64,000 nucleotides of DNA. It comes from Plotosus lineatus. Lineage: Eukaryota; Chordata; Actinopteri; Siluriformes; Plotosidae. Below the pieces are notes generated by a model that was not told where the DNA came from, ran no database searches, and saw nothing but the letters and a program-made list of their open reading frames with translations. Location of the stretch: contig CM045734.1 of assembly GCA_024760905.1 (NCBI GenBank), forward strand, positions 37,376,064 through 37,440,063, read 5' to 3'. Below, piece by piece: positions 31,990-43,315 of this stretch (the stretch's first letter is position 1; the number at the start of each line of letters is the position of its first letter). Both the position numbers and the translations under genes were made by a program.

Positions 31990-32345
31990 CCAAGAAGTGG
32001 GATGTACTAAGTAGAAAGTGAAAAGTCAGTTCTTGAAGGTAAGGTTTTGGAAGCAGGTAAATTGAGCACGTGTAAGAGTCTAAGGGACTTTGACATGGAC
32101 CACATCGTGATGAATAACTTACTACTGCACATCAGAAACAAGGCAAATGGTCCCAGAAAGAACCTACCAAAGGTGGTTGAAGGAAAGATAGCCAATGAAA
32201 TGGCAGTCGAAGGCTGGTACAGTACATCTGTTTTCATCCCCAGGAGATACTGTAGCACAAGCAGTTAGAACTGTTAATGCTTGATATGATAGAAAGGTGT
32301 CCAAACAAACAGTACATTGCTGCTTACTATGCATTTGGCTGCCTC
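31990..32345 (+). mobile_element. Tc1-like transposase 5' remnant
   Basis: Contains GGGACTTTGACATGGACCAC and, later, TGATAGAAAGGTGTCCAAAC, which parallel the Tc1 copy at 57,915-58,284 (GAGACTTTGGCAAGGGACAA; TGACAGAAATATGTC). Reading frames are broken. Confidence 0.5.
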
Positions 32346-32769
32346 ACAGCACACCAGCTAATTTGTGTTAATGCTATTTCTGATTAATGTATGCCATGAG
32401 AACAATAACATTTCCACATTGACAATTATGCATGTACAAATTAACTGCTCTGCACCCAGGTTTATCAGCAGCAAACAGGCTTGTCATTGAGAATTAATTC
32501 TTATTATCATGACAACAAAATCATGTTTCTCCATATTAAAGTTCTTATCTCAGTACTTCTATCATTCCATCAGAGAAAGGCACATCTATCATTTAAAGAA
32601 AACCTTAGACTTCACTGTGTGTACATACAGATGTACACATCTATACCGTCATCAATAATCAACACGAGTCCAGGTTTGGTGCTCACTAAACTTCCAGAAG
32701 AGAGACACACATTCAGCTTAATAACACTAATATTTATGCGAAATGAAAAACATGCGTATGCTCAATGCG
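32346..32769. other. Unrecognised sequence
   Basis: Nothing recognised. Confidence 0.5.
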
Positions 32770-32771
32770 CA

Positions 32772-32980
32772 TGAGACCCCAGCGCTCCCTGTGCTCCGGG
32801 CACCTGTCGTCACTGTACGGCACCAGTTATTGCGTTGTTCTATCCTTTTGATGCTGAGCGCCAAGCAGGAAGCAACAATTTCCAAATTTTAACATCTCAT
32901 GGTATGACGCGGCCGGATTCGAACGCCGACCTTCCGGAGGATAAAGCGGACACTCTACCAACTAAGCTATATCCCCGGTA
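32772..32980 (-). mobile_element. tRNA-derived SINE with putative conserved central domain
   Basis: On the minus strand it opens with a tRNA-like head: GGGGATATAGCTTAGTTGGT with an A box, and B box GCGTTCGAATCC. It then reads ATTTGGAAATTGTTGCTTCC and TGCTTGGCGCTCAGCATCAA. The head does not fold as a working tRNA: the acceptor ends do not pair and the anticodon arm has one extra base. The second part resembles, from memory, the central domain shared by widely distributed metazoan SINEs (Nin-DC type). It is unrelated to the other SINE families here. Confidence 0.6.
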
Positions 32981-32984
32981 AATA

Positions 32985-34023
32985 AACACAACATCTATAA
33001 CAAATGTCATAAAAATACACTGCTGGAAAATGTGGAGCTTATGTGGAATTTATACTGCTGTAATTTTATTTGCTGGAAGCACTGCTGCAGTACTACAAAG
33101 CTTGACTGCTCAAACCTAGACACATGGTGAAGTTTTAAAGAATTGTCCTGAAGGCAGCAGAGGAAAATATTTCACCAACCAAATCAGAGACACATTAGCC
33201 TACAGGGTATGTAGCTAAAATATTGATTGGGTGTGGGCCTGTGTTTTACTGTACATTTGATTTCTCAACCTAAGAAAAAATCCCAGTGTTTCCAACTATG
33301 TGTTTATCAGTTCACACCAGATCTGAAAGGATGTCATCAGACTAGTTAAAAAAATGAAACAATGCCGAATTAACTGCAGAGCATAATAGTGCTACATGAA
33401 GTATATCTATCTTTTCCACTGCATAGAAATAATCAGGAAATCGCGCCCTGAAAGATACAGAGGCATCAGCTCTGTTGATCATTGGAGGGAAGGATGAACA
33501 TAGAGCTTCCCTGTCATTCAAAACGCTCCCAGGAGGCATTCAGCTCCATGCTGCTCCTATAATACCCATATAATTAATTTCTAAGAGCTCAGGCTGAGAT
33601 AAATTCAGTGGCTTCCAATCTGCCTAATGATATCGTGAAAGCGGTATTACTGGAAGGGTCTTGAAGGTCATAAGGTGGAATATATAATGACTGCCATGCT
33701 TTTGTACTGTTATATAGTGTTGGAGTTCTGACCCAGAACTGAAATGATTAAAGACGGACCCACAGATGGACTTACTGCTGACGACATACACAAAACCCAC
33801 CCCCACCTCCACATTATTTGCCATGGAAACAAAATTTAAAACTGCAGAAATCCAAAAATATCAAAAGGATCTACAACAGAGTCTAACTGAAATTACTGTT
33901 AGGTTTGATTAAAAATAAATTAATTAATTAATAATTTTTTAAAAAGCTCTGAAACGGTTTTAAACATCTGTCCCGGAAACCAATACCACCCATATTGTAA
34001 CATAGCAAATTGGTTTCCATGGA
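32985..34023. other. Unrecognised sequence
   Basis: About 1 kb without a recognised repeat or gene. Confidence 0.5.
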
Positions 34024-34029
34024 TATTCA

Positions 34030-34158
34030 TTCATTCATTTTTTTTTTTTTAACCGCTTAATCCAATTTAGGTTCGCAGGGAGGCTGGTGCCCATCTCACC
34101 CGACTCCGGGCAAGGACGGGGTGAACCGTGGACAGCTTGCTAGGCCATCGCAGGGTGC
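34030..34158 (-). mobile_element. SINE B/C 3' tail fragment
   Basis: AACCGCTTAATCCAATTTAG, then GGAGGCTGGTGCCCATCTCA: the reverse complement of the tail common to families B and C, preceded by a T-rich run and ATTC repeats. Confidence 0.8.
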
Positions 34159-34413
34159 CATGGAACTGTGAAGAAAATGTGCCTTAAAATTGCAAAATAT
34201 AAAAAGCTGCAGCTACACTGCCGAGTACAAATGACTACAAAGGTTTTTTTCTTTTTTTTTTTTTTTTTAAAGTCCAATGGTTTTCAGGTTCTTGACTGGA
34301 ATTAAAATGATTACTGAAAGATGGACAGACAGACAGACAGATATACTGATGACAATATTCCCTATACTGAAAAAGAAAAAATCAAATCAGAGACCGAGCA
34401 CAATAAAATGTTG

Positions 34414-34622
34414 CAATGTTATCAAAGGCCGGGCACAGTCTTTGTCACAGTCACTGTCCATGGTGAGAGGAATGTATAAGAATCATTGCTGACTTTCGTC
34501 AAGAGTAGGCTGCATAGCCTGCCGATGGTGTACTCTGCTCTTGCCCAGAGTCGGCTGAGATTGGCGCCAGCCTCCCTGCGACCTTAACTAGAACTACTCG
34601 GTTCATAAAATGAATGATTGAG
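34414..34622 (+). mobile_element. SINE family B, 5'-truncated
   Basis: Begins at ATCAAAGGCCGGGCACAGTC. It continues through CATTGCTGACTTTCGTCAAG to the shared tail with CGGTTCATAAAATGAATGAT. No tRNA head. Confidence 0.8.
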
Positions 34623-34689
34623 GATGACTAAAACCAGACAGCAGTCAGTGCAAAAGTAGGAACATTAGCAGGGTTTCTACAGGGTATCA

Positions 34690-36760
34690 AATTCTTCTTC
34701 TTTTCCGATCGGCTAGTCCCTTCATGGGTCGCCACAGTAAATCATCTGCCTCCATCTCACCCTGTCCTCTGCATCGTCTTCTCTTACGCCAACGACCTTC
34801 ATGTCTTCCTTCACTACATCCATATATCGCTTCTTTGGTCTTCCTCTCGGCCTTTTGCCTGGTAGTTCAAACCTCAGCATCCTACGACCAATATATTCAC
34901 TACCGCTCCTCTGTACATGCCCAAAGCATCTCGATCTAGCCTCTCTGACTTTGTCTCCAAAACATCTTACATGGGCTGTCCCTCTGATGTACTCATTCCT
35001 GATCCTATCCATCCTCGTTGCTCCTAAAGAGAACCTCAACATTTTCATCTCCGCTACCTCCAACTCTGCCTCCTGTCTTTTCCCCAGGGCCACTGTTTCT
35101 AAGCCATACAACATCGCTGGCCTCAACACCGTCTTGTACACTTTTCCTTTCATTCTTGCCAATATCTTGCTATCACACTGGACACCTTTCTCCAACCATT
35201 CCAGCCTGCCTGCACACACTTCTTCACCTCTCTTCCATACTCTCCATTGCTCTGGATTGTTGAGCCGAAGAACCTAAAATCCTCCACCTTCCTTATCCCT
35301 GCTCCCTGTAACGTCATCATTCCTCTTGGGTCCTTCTCATTCACACACATGTATTCTGACTTACTGAGGCTAACCTCTAGATCCAAAAAGGCACAATGCC
35401 GTTCCCTCTGACCTTCTCTATTAACATTCTCAAAGCAAACCCTGCATCTGTGGTGCTCTTTCTTGGCATGAAACCAAACTGTTGTTCACAAATGCTGACC
35501 TCTACCCTTAGTCTACTTCCACTATTCTTTCCCATAACTTCATTGTATGGCTCATCAACTTTATCCCTTTGTAGTTGCCACAACTCTGCACATCTCCTTT
35601 GTTCTTAAAAATGGGCATCAGCACATGTCTCCTCCATTCCTCCCACATCTCTTCACTCTCTAAGACCTTGTTGAATGTTCTTGTCAGGAAATCTACTGAT
35701 ACCTCTCCTAGACACTTCCATACCTCCACCGGTATATCGTCAGGACCAACTGCCTTTCCATTTTTCATCCTCTTCAATGCCCTCCTCATTTCACCCTTAC
35801 TAATCTTTGCAACTTCCTGGTCCTCAACAGTAAGCTCTTCAAAGTACTCTTTCCATCTTCCCAGCACACTTCTGTCATCAGTCAATACATTTTCCTCTCT
35901 GTCCTTAATCACTCTGACTTGCTGCATGTCCTTCCCATCTCTATTTCTCTGCTGTGCCAACCTGTATAGATCATTTTCTCCCTCCTTACTGTCCAACCTA
36001 TTATACAAGTCATCATACACCCTCTGTTTGGCCTTTGACACTGCTACCTTCGCCTTACGTGTGTCTCCCTGTACTCCTGTTTACTCTCTTCGGTCCTATC
36101 AATGTCCCACTTCTTCTTAGCTAACCTCTTCCTTTGTACACGCTCCTGCACTTCCTCATTCCACCACCAAGTTTCCTTATCTACTGTCCTTCCAGAGGAT
36201 ACACCAAGTCCTCTCCTACCTGTCTCCCTGATCACATTTGCTGTGGTTTTCCAGTCATCTGGAAGCACTTCCTGACCACCCAAAGCCTGTTTCAACTCCT
36301 CCTTGAAGACAACCCGACACTCTTCCTTTTTCAGCTTCCACCACTTTGTCTAGTGCTCTGTCTTTGCCTTCTTCACCTTCCTCACCATCAGCGTCATCAT
36401 GCACACCACCATCCTATGCTGTTTGGCAACACTCTCACCCACTACTACTTTGCAGTCACTGACTTCCTTCAAATTGCATCGTCTATACAAGATGTAGTCT
36501 ACCTGTGTGCTCCTACCGCCGCTTTTATAAGTCACCCTGTGCCCCTGTCTCTTCTCGAACAAAGTATTCACCACAGCCATTTCCATCTTTTCTGCAAAAT
36601 CTATTAAAATCTGTCCGGGATACCAAACCTGCCCATCACTTCCTCGTCCCCTCTATTGCCTGCACCAACATGTCCATTGAAGTCTGCACCAATGACCACT
36701 CTTTCACCTCTGGGGGTATTCTGCATCACGTCATCTAACCCACTCCAGAATCAGGACCGG
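34690..36760 (-). mobile_element. LINE family 1 (RTE-like?), 5'-truncated and internally deleted
   Basis: A minus-strand non-LTR retrotransposon. From right to left it carries the distal part of the endonuclease, a linker, the start of the reverse transcriptase, and the C-terminal region. The 3' end reads GGCGACCCATGAAGGG...GAAGAAGAA, as in the other copies at 10.2 and 44.2 kb. There is no LTR. The 5' end is lost within the endonuclease. Clade assignment is tentative. Confidence 0.85.
34722..36755 (-). pseudogene. LINE family 1 endonuclease/reverse transcriptase remnant
   Basis: Endonuclease part (36,755-36,350): GERVVIGADFNGHVGA and QVDYILYRRCN, with the final QHRMVV standing where the catalytic His sits. 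Linker and RT start (36,295-35,508): FEELTVEDQEVAKIS, NGKAVGPDDIPVEVW, PIFKNKGDVQSCGNYKGI. Then QQFGFMPRKSTTDA and LRMLIEK (35,583-35,400), directly followed by LEVSLSKSEYMCVN (35,386). In an intact element the RT palm, including VDLEKAYD and FADD, separates these two blocks. Here it is missing. C-terminal part (35,219-34,722): VYKTVLRPAMLYGLETVAL, RMDRIRNEYIRGTA, RWRQMIYCGDP. Stops and frame changes also occur. Inactive. Confidence 0.85.
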
Positions 36761-36774
36761 CATGAGGGAGAGAC

Positions 36775-36860
36775 ACTGGCTTGTGCCGCCCCAACCCCCC
36801 CCCCCCCCCCCCATCCCTCATACCTGCATTTATTTAGGGTATCAAATAAAAAGGTAAATA
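36775..36860. other. Poly-C tract and spacer
   Basis: A run of about 22 C at 36,790-36,812, then AT-rich spacer. Confidence 0.8.
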
Positions 36861-37334
36861 CAGGGATCCCTCACTTTCCGTGGTTAATGGGACCAAGATC
36901 CCAATTATAGGATAGGATCAAACCCCCCCCCCCCACACACACACAACTGATGTATACGTACATGTATATGTGTATATAATATCAAAAAATATATATTCAA
37001 TGCTATAAATGCTTATAATAACAATTAAACATTCAAAAATAATGCATAAGATATAAATAAAATATAAATACACACACATACACGAAACACAGATGCACGT
37101 GCACGTACTCATGCGCACCTCATGCGTTTTGATGTGAGGCTTTGGATTTTTTTGTTTGTTTGTTTAGGGTTTGTTTTTTTTTGGGGGGGGGTTGCATAAT
37201 TGGCCTTGTTATGTGGCATTTTCCTTAATTTTCCCCCATTCTTCCTTAATTTCCTTATTTTTTTAATTCGATGACTACTTAAAAAAAAAAAAAAGCGATG
37301 CACTGAAGCTGCATGAATTGAAGCGCGGAGTAGT
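36861..37334 (-). mobile_element. Tigger-like MITE (group T1)
   Basis: Left end CAGGGATCCCTCACTTTCCG after TA. The right part reads GATGCACTGAAGCTGCATGA and breaks off in GCGCGGAGTAG, so the terminal repeat there is lost. Confidence 0.8.
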
Positions 37335-38674
37335 TCCAAAGTCACCAGCTGATTAGAGCATTGGTTCCCATCCCTGATCCTGTAAAAGCCATGCTCTATA
37401 TAATTTCATGCTTTGTCTGATTTACTTAACCCAAGGGGCTTCCAGGAAGATTTAATATTTAGCTAATTATTTGACTGGACAGCTCTGAATGGAAAAACTG
37501 TAGTTTAGAAACTATAGACAGGAGTACCTGTCACACTCCTCTCTCAACTCAAGTTACATAAAAATAAAACATTACTCACAAATGGATTACCATGACAAGT
37601 GCAATGATCAACTTGAAAAGATCTAACAATATGTCTCCTCCTTGTGGGCAGCTGATGATCTTTCATTCACACATTATGTGCACTTTGGGTTTTTTTTTGT
37701 TTTTTTTTTTTGGGGGGGGGGGGTTGCATGATCCTGTACATGGATCATTGTGTCATAAATGTTATGGCTTGTTACTTTTACCACATCCTACTTTCGAAAA
37801 TAAAATCATCAAAATTCGTGCATATATTGTTGCATTTCTTGCATACAAACACATGGGAAAAACAGCTGCAGAATGTTGAGAAGATAATAGCCACCATCTC
37901 TTCTTAAATACAGCCATTTCTTAAGAAAGTTTCAGTAGCCACATTATCCTGGATATGTTGGCTCTCTAATCTATCCAGGGAACACTGGGCTAGATCACAG
38001 GGCACCATGAACACACATTCATTCATATTTATGGACAATTTAGAATAGCAGATACTAAAATTGGCAGCTTTTGAGGAACTTTTACATTCATATAAAATCA
38101 GTTGAAAAATCAAGATATTTAACACTTAATTTAAAAGAATCTCATTTTAAGCATCATTCCGAGGCAGCATTTTACTTTGTTCATTATTAGCTTATTGCTA
38201 ATTGCCATTGGATGTTTCTTAGAACGTGTAATGAAAGCATCTGTTCTCTACAGATTGTGAAGAACAGGTCCATAAATCATTCCTTTTTTCACATGACTAT
38301 TTTTGAAGGAATACTGTATTACTAATAACTTAGAGTTTATTGGACATTTAAAAAATACTCCTTTTAAAGTGATAACACAAAAACATATATTAAGCCTTCC
38401 ATGAAAAGTTACATGATCAGACATGTACACTCTGTCACTGACAATAAACTTGTACAGGTAGTGAGAAACACTGTGGGTCGATGTGAATTTACATCATCTC
38501 CATAATTATGAATTTGCCAACTGATTTAAAAAAAAAAATGGAGACTTCTTTCTTACTTAAAGAAAATATGTAGATGACAGTTGGTGCTCAGCATTCTCTG
38601 GAGTAAACGTGAAGGTGTGGAAAAACAATAATTTTAAAAAATTGGATGTAATAAACAGAAGCACAGGTTTTGGA
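37335..38674. other. Unrecognised sequence
   Basis: About 1.3 kb with a homopolymer T/G run near 37,690-37,725 and no recognised gene or repeat family. Confidence 0.5.
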
Positions 38675-38687
38675 TTAAGAAGTTGAG

Positions 38688-39021
38688 ATATTAAAAAAAA
38701 AAAAAAAAAAAAAGTAAAGTCCTTTGGGCTTTTTATACCCGAGCCTAGTGGCTTATCAGGCCGGTGCTTATCCTCGGTTTCCATCACATGAAGTGACCAG
38801 AAGTTCAACTCATCCTGGATTGGATGCTAGTCCAGCACAGGTTATCTTCCTAGTATTTTTTAATATACCGGTACCCATTTATACTGCTGGGTAAACAGAG
38901 GCACACTTGTGGTTAAGACCTTGCCCAGAGGTTTTCGCACGGTGGGGGTCTAACTAGGATTTGAACACACAACCTCCCAATCATGAGTGCAGCACCCTAA
39001 CCACTACGCCACCGGCCCCAC
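38688..39021 (-). mobile_element. SINE family A, full length
   Basis: Target duplication TAAGAAGTTGAG at 38,676-38,687 and 39,022-39,033. The tail side carries an A-run and GTAAAGTCC. The head complement CCACTACGCCACCGGCCCC is at the right. Confidence 0.9.
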
Positions 39022-39033
39022 TAAGAAGTTGAG

Positions 39034-39258
39034 GTACCTTTTAGAAAATAAAGAGTCAAATGAGTCATATAATGAATAAATGTTTCATGGCTTCTTCTCA
39101 GGTAAACACTGCAAGGCAAGGGAAAACACACAGCACACTTCATGCTAGTTTTATTTATTAAAAAAAAAAAAAAAAAGAAATTGTTTTTTTTTAAACCTTA
39201 GCCACCATGAATATTTCAAAGGAGCCATAAGCAAAACTAACGAAAATGAATCCAGAGA
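39034..39258. other. Spacer
   Basis: A 16-A run near 39,160; nothing recognised. Confidence 0.5.
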
Positions 39259-39598
39259 CGGCGGCACAGTGGCATAGTGGTTAGCATGTCAGCCTCAGAA
39301 CAAGAAGGTCCTAAGTTTGATTCCCAGCATAAGTACTTCTGTGTGGAGTTTGCATGTTCTCCCTGTGTTTGTGTGGGTTTCCTCTGGATACTGTGGTTTC
39401 CTTCCACAGTCCATAAACATGCCCAGTAGGTTAATTGGATGTTCCAAATTGCCCCTAGGTGTGAGTGAGGGAAGTATGAATGGTTGTGTGAGTGTTGGTC
39501 CTGCGAGTTGTCCAGGGTGCGACCAGAGTCGGCTGAGCTGAGCGTCGGAATCCCTTCGACCCTAATTAGGATTAAGTGGTCCAGAAAATGAACAAAAT
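39259..39598 (+). mobile_element. SINE family C, full length
   Basis: Target duplication ATGAATCCAGAGAC on both sides. The head GGCGGCACAGTGGCATAGTG has A- and B-box text (GTGGTTAGCATG; AGTTTGATTCCC). The tail reads TTAGGATTAAGTGGTCCAGA. Confidence 0.9.
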
Positions 39599-39614
39599 GG
39601 ATGAATCCAGAGAC

Positions 39615-40182
39615 CTCAGCATGTCACGATCTATAATTTACATAACCATCCATTTCATTGGTTCGCTCTTTGATCAGTGCATAGCACAATTCACTTATCC
39701 ATTACTGTCCTGAAATCAATCAAGCAAATGCTGTGGGCAGCCAAACAAAGATTTTTCTCCATCCTGATCTCGCACATCTGTCTTTGAAATGAGCACAAAC
39801 CACAAAAACCAGCAGAGCCCTACAGCACCCATTTAAGTGGCAGTTGTAGGTAAAGCGTAGCATTGTGTGAATGCAGATATATTAGCGCTAAGTAAGGGGA
39901 TTAAAAGCAAAAAAATATGCATTTAATTTTGCATATCAAAAGAAGAACGATGTTTGGTTTGAGGCTGCAGTTGCACTTCATTCTGAATCCAGTCCGAAAC
40001 GTTCAATCAGATTAAACAAAGTACCTTTCTGCTTAATGAATAATACATATGAATGTGGTCAGTTCTGCAGAGTGGGGTGGATGACTGTGGGGAAAATGAC
40101 CACAGACACCTGAATAATGCTCTAGAAATTATTCATTGATTGGAGTAAAATCATTTTTACCAAAACTACTGAAACTCTAAAA
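39615..40182. other. Unrecognised sequence
   Basis: Nothing recognised. Confidence 0.5.
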
Positions 40183-40307
40183 TTCTACATACAGTCTCAT
40201 GAAGTGTCAAGGGAAAAGCCCGAAATAGTGCTTTGGTTGTTATATTACACCCATGACAGAGATTTCGGGCTTTTCCCTTGACACAAATCATGAGACTGTA
40301 TGTAGAA
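40183..40307. repeat. 125-bp near-perfect hairpin
   Basis: Arms 40,183-40,226 and 40,262-40,307 are reverse complements except around a small bulge (CATGAAGTGTC against CATGATTTGTGTC), with a 35-nt loop. Outer edges are TTCTACATACAGTCTCATGA. It could be a tiny MITE or a locally arisen palindrome. An RNA hairpin from transcription is possible but unproven. Confidence 0.9.
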
Positions 40308-41630
40308 TATTCCATAGACATTAGCATGAAAACGTTTAACTCTGCTGCCTAAGCTTTACAGTTTCTTGATTAATCTCCCATTATTTCACCTCTTCAATGA
40401 ATGAGCCACCACACAACCACAAGAGAGGAACTACCTATAATGAGTTTTTCTGCCCTTGGCAACTAAAACTATTATTACCTTCTGTCTGGCCACCTTTAAT
40501 CAGTCGTAGCATATTAACGTCTTCTAATCCACTCTCCACTGTGACCCAGGAATCAGTGAACATTTCTAACCTACGACCACTTTGTGTTAAACAGCTGCAT
40601 TGAGCTTGGTGTACACCTCAGGGACACAAAACTCTCTGCTAATGGTGATGGTATTGGAATGGGAATTGAGTATGACTCTCTGGCTAGAAAACGAATCCAA
40701 ACAGTTGATAGTGGACAGATACAGAGCTGATCGATGTAGTTCAATTAGTGAAGTTAAATATGACCATTTGCTTTTAAAAATAATTAAAGCCCTACCGCAC
40801 TGTCGTATTGGAGCAAATTTCAGTTTGATAGTTCAATTGCAAGTTTTTATAATTTTAATCTGTTTTATGGAAATTTGATCAATTAAGTAAGAATAGGAAA
40901 GTATTTACAATTTGTACATACATATCCCTTACTCTGTAAACTCTGTAACTCTATACCTGTTGCAATGCAAATATTTAATTCAATACCAGCAACTGCTTTT
41001 TCCTGGTGGGTCCAGGACCTATACAAAGAAGTACAGGGCTGAAATACACCCTATAAATTTAATATTATTGCAAATTGTACAGGCATATTTCTGTGAGATG
41101 TAATGAACAAAGGCAATCCATGTTATTACAAAGGGAAATCCTGCACAAAATACACACAGTAACCTAAGCTCAGGAACAAACCCTGAAATTGGAGCCATGG
41201 AGTAAGTTGAGCTGTCTCTGTAATCACACTGTGAAGTGATGTAGTATATATAATTATTAAAAAAAGGGGAGCGAGAGAGAGAGAGAGAGAACACCATGAG
41301 CACAACAGTTTTTCTCAAACATTTCCTGTGAAGTTTGATGTGTGGTTGCTGTTAATACTTGAGCTCCACTGCTCACACATACACACGTACTTGTGCACTG
41401 TTGTGAATTTTTACAATCATGCACTGAGCCCTTATATATCCTGTATCTCCCTGTGGATAAACCGCTGGTGTGGCCAGACTCTACACAGTAAACAATGCAC
41501 TGGCTTAGTCTGTTTAGCAGAAGTATCAGTTAACTCCACCTGTAGTCTTTCAGTAAATAATGTTTTAAAATCTTTTTTAAAACCAAGAAAATTTACTCCC
41601 AAAGACACAACACATTACATTGTCTTCAAC
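40308..41630. other. Unrecognised sequence
   Basis: Contains ORFs of up to 120 codons (40,600-40,878 and 41,328-41,690, plus strand) without recognisable domains, and a short GA tract near 41,270. Confidence 0.45.
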
Positions 41631-41639
41631 ATCTATTCA

Positions 41640-42299
41640 TTCATTCCTTTTATGAACTGTTTAATCCTAATTTTGGAGCCGGTGGTGTAGTGGTTAGGGT
41701 GCTGCGCTCATGATCGGGAGGTTGTATGTTCAAATCCCAGTGAGACCCCCACTGTGCTAAGATCCCTGGGCAAGGTCTTAACCACAAGTGTGCCTCTGTT
41801 CACCCAGCAGTATAAATGGGTACCAGTAAAAAATATACTGGGAAGGTAACCTGCGCTGGACTAGCGTCCCATCCAGGACGAGTTGTACTCCTAGTCGCTT
41901 CACGCTATGGAAACCGGGGATAAGCACCGGCCTGATGAGCCACTGAGCTCAGGTGTAAAAAGCCCAAAGGACTTTTACTTCACCTTAATCCGAATTAGGG
42001 TAGTGGGAAGGCTGGCACCCATCTCAGCCGACTCTGCGCAAGGGCAGAGTATACCCTGGATGGCTCGCCAGGCCATCGCAGGTCAGAAACATGCTGACGG
42101 CTATGCAGCCTACTCTTGAAGAAAGTCAGCAATGGTTCTTTTACATACCTCTCACCATGGACTGTGAAAGACATGGCAGACCTTTGATAGCCCAGTTAGC
42201 TGCACTGTGGTCAGTGACACCCTATTGATAGTGGGGCTTGAACCCCCAACCTTGGGATCAGTGATCCAGCACCTTACCACCAGGCCACCACTGCCCAGG
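41640..42299 (-). mobile_element. SINE family B, full length, split by a SINE A
   Basis: The tail complement (CTGTTTAATCCTAATT) is at the left. After the nested SINE A the body resumes (CGAATTAGGGTAGTGGGAAG) and ends with the head complement CCAGGCCACCACTGCC at 42,299. Confidence 0.85.
41674..41982 (+). mobile_element. SINE family A nested in SINE B
   Basis: Head GGAGCCGGTGGTGTAGTGGT; tail CCCAAAGGACTTTTACTTCA. Flanking repeats TTAATCCTAATT (41,661-41,672) and TTAATCCGAATT (41,985-41,996) fit a target duplication. Confidence 0.88.
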
Positions 42300-42373
42300 C
42301 ATAAGTGTAATTGATGTTGAAATGTTAATTGTTTGATATTCTTGTGCATCTGCATCAATAGTTTTCTGAGCTA

Positions 42374-42707
42374 GCTCTCATTCATTCACTTAATCCTAAT
42401 TAGGATCGCGGGGAGGCTGGCGCCCATCTCAGCTGACTCTGGGTGAGCACAGAGTACACCCTGGACAGCTCACCAGGCCGTCACAGAATAGAAACACATC
42501 GACTGTTACGCAGCCTATTTATAACCAAAGTCAGTAATGGTTCCTTTACATGCCTTTCACCATAAACATTCAGAGACAAGGCTGGCCTTTGATAACCCAG
42601 TTAGCTTCACTGGGCGGACAGCAGTGACAACCATTCACGGTGGGGCTTGAATCCCCTATCTTAGGATCAGTAATCCAGCATCGTACCACCTGGCCACCAC
42701 TGCCATC
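42374..42707 (-). mobile_element. SINE family B, full length
   Basis: ATTC repeats, then CTTAATCCTAATTAGGATCG at the left. The head complement CCTGGCCACCACTGCC is at the right. TCTGAGCT flanks on both sides as a possible target duplication. Confidence 0.85.
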
Positions 42708-42776
42708 TGAGCTCTTTCTGACCTTCTCTGTAGCATATTTTTCTTTATGAATTTAGATAAAATTGTAACACATGCA

Positions 42777-43100
42777 GGTGGCACGGTGGCGCAGTGGTTA
42801 GCACATACACCTCATACTCAGAAGGCCTGGGTTCGATTGCCTGGCTTAGGCATTTTTGTGCGGGGATTGCCTCTTCCCCTGCTTGCACGAGTTTCCTCCG
42901 GGTATTGCGGTATACTTTCACAATCCATAGACATGAGCATTCAGCTAATTGGCTGTTCCAAATTGCTCCTAGGTGTGAGTGTGAATGGTTGCGTGTTGGC
43001 CCTGCAGTGGTCTGACAAGCTGTTTGGCTAAGACAGGCTCGAGTCTCCCCATGACCCTAATTAATATTACGCAGCTTAGAAAATGAATGAATGAATACAT
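42777..43100 (+). mobile_element. SINE family C, full length
   Basis: Head GGTGGCACGGTGGCGCAGTG, B box GGGTTCGATTGCC, tail CCCTAATTAATATTACGCAG followed by AATGAATGAATG. Confidence 0.85.
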
Positions 43101-43179
43101 CATAGGCAAAAAAGCCTAACAGAATGATGTGCATGAGACATATTCGCAAATAAGTCACACTGAAACAAAGCAATCATCA

Positions 43180-43247
43180 TTCATCTTATAAACTATTTTG
43201 TCCTGATCAGGGTCAAGGTGGAACCAGTTCATCAAAAACAAACACAA

Positions 43248-43315
<68 letters not shown>

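Noticed and set aside
32907..32979. tRNA gene on the minus strand
   Set aside because: A- and B-box text is present but the acceptor ends do not pair and the anticodon arm has an extra base. The adjoining SINE-like body makes a SINE head the better reading.
34801..35277. 158-codon plus-strand ORF
   Set aside because: Antisense of the LINE family 1 C-terminal coding region. The same shadow appears at 44,233-44,703 on the other strand.
35575..36120. 181-codon plus-strand ORF
   Set aside because: It is the antisense shadow of the minus-strand LINE reverse transcriptase region and is Ser/Leu/Thr-rich without a domain.
34690..36760. Endogenous retrovirus
   Set aside because: No LTRs, no gag, protease or envelope. 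An endonuclease-RT order with a (GAA)n tail is that of a non-LTR LINE.
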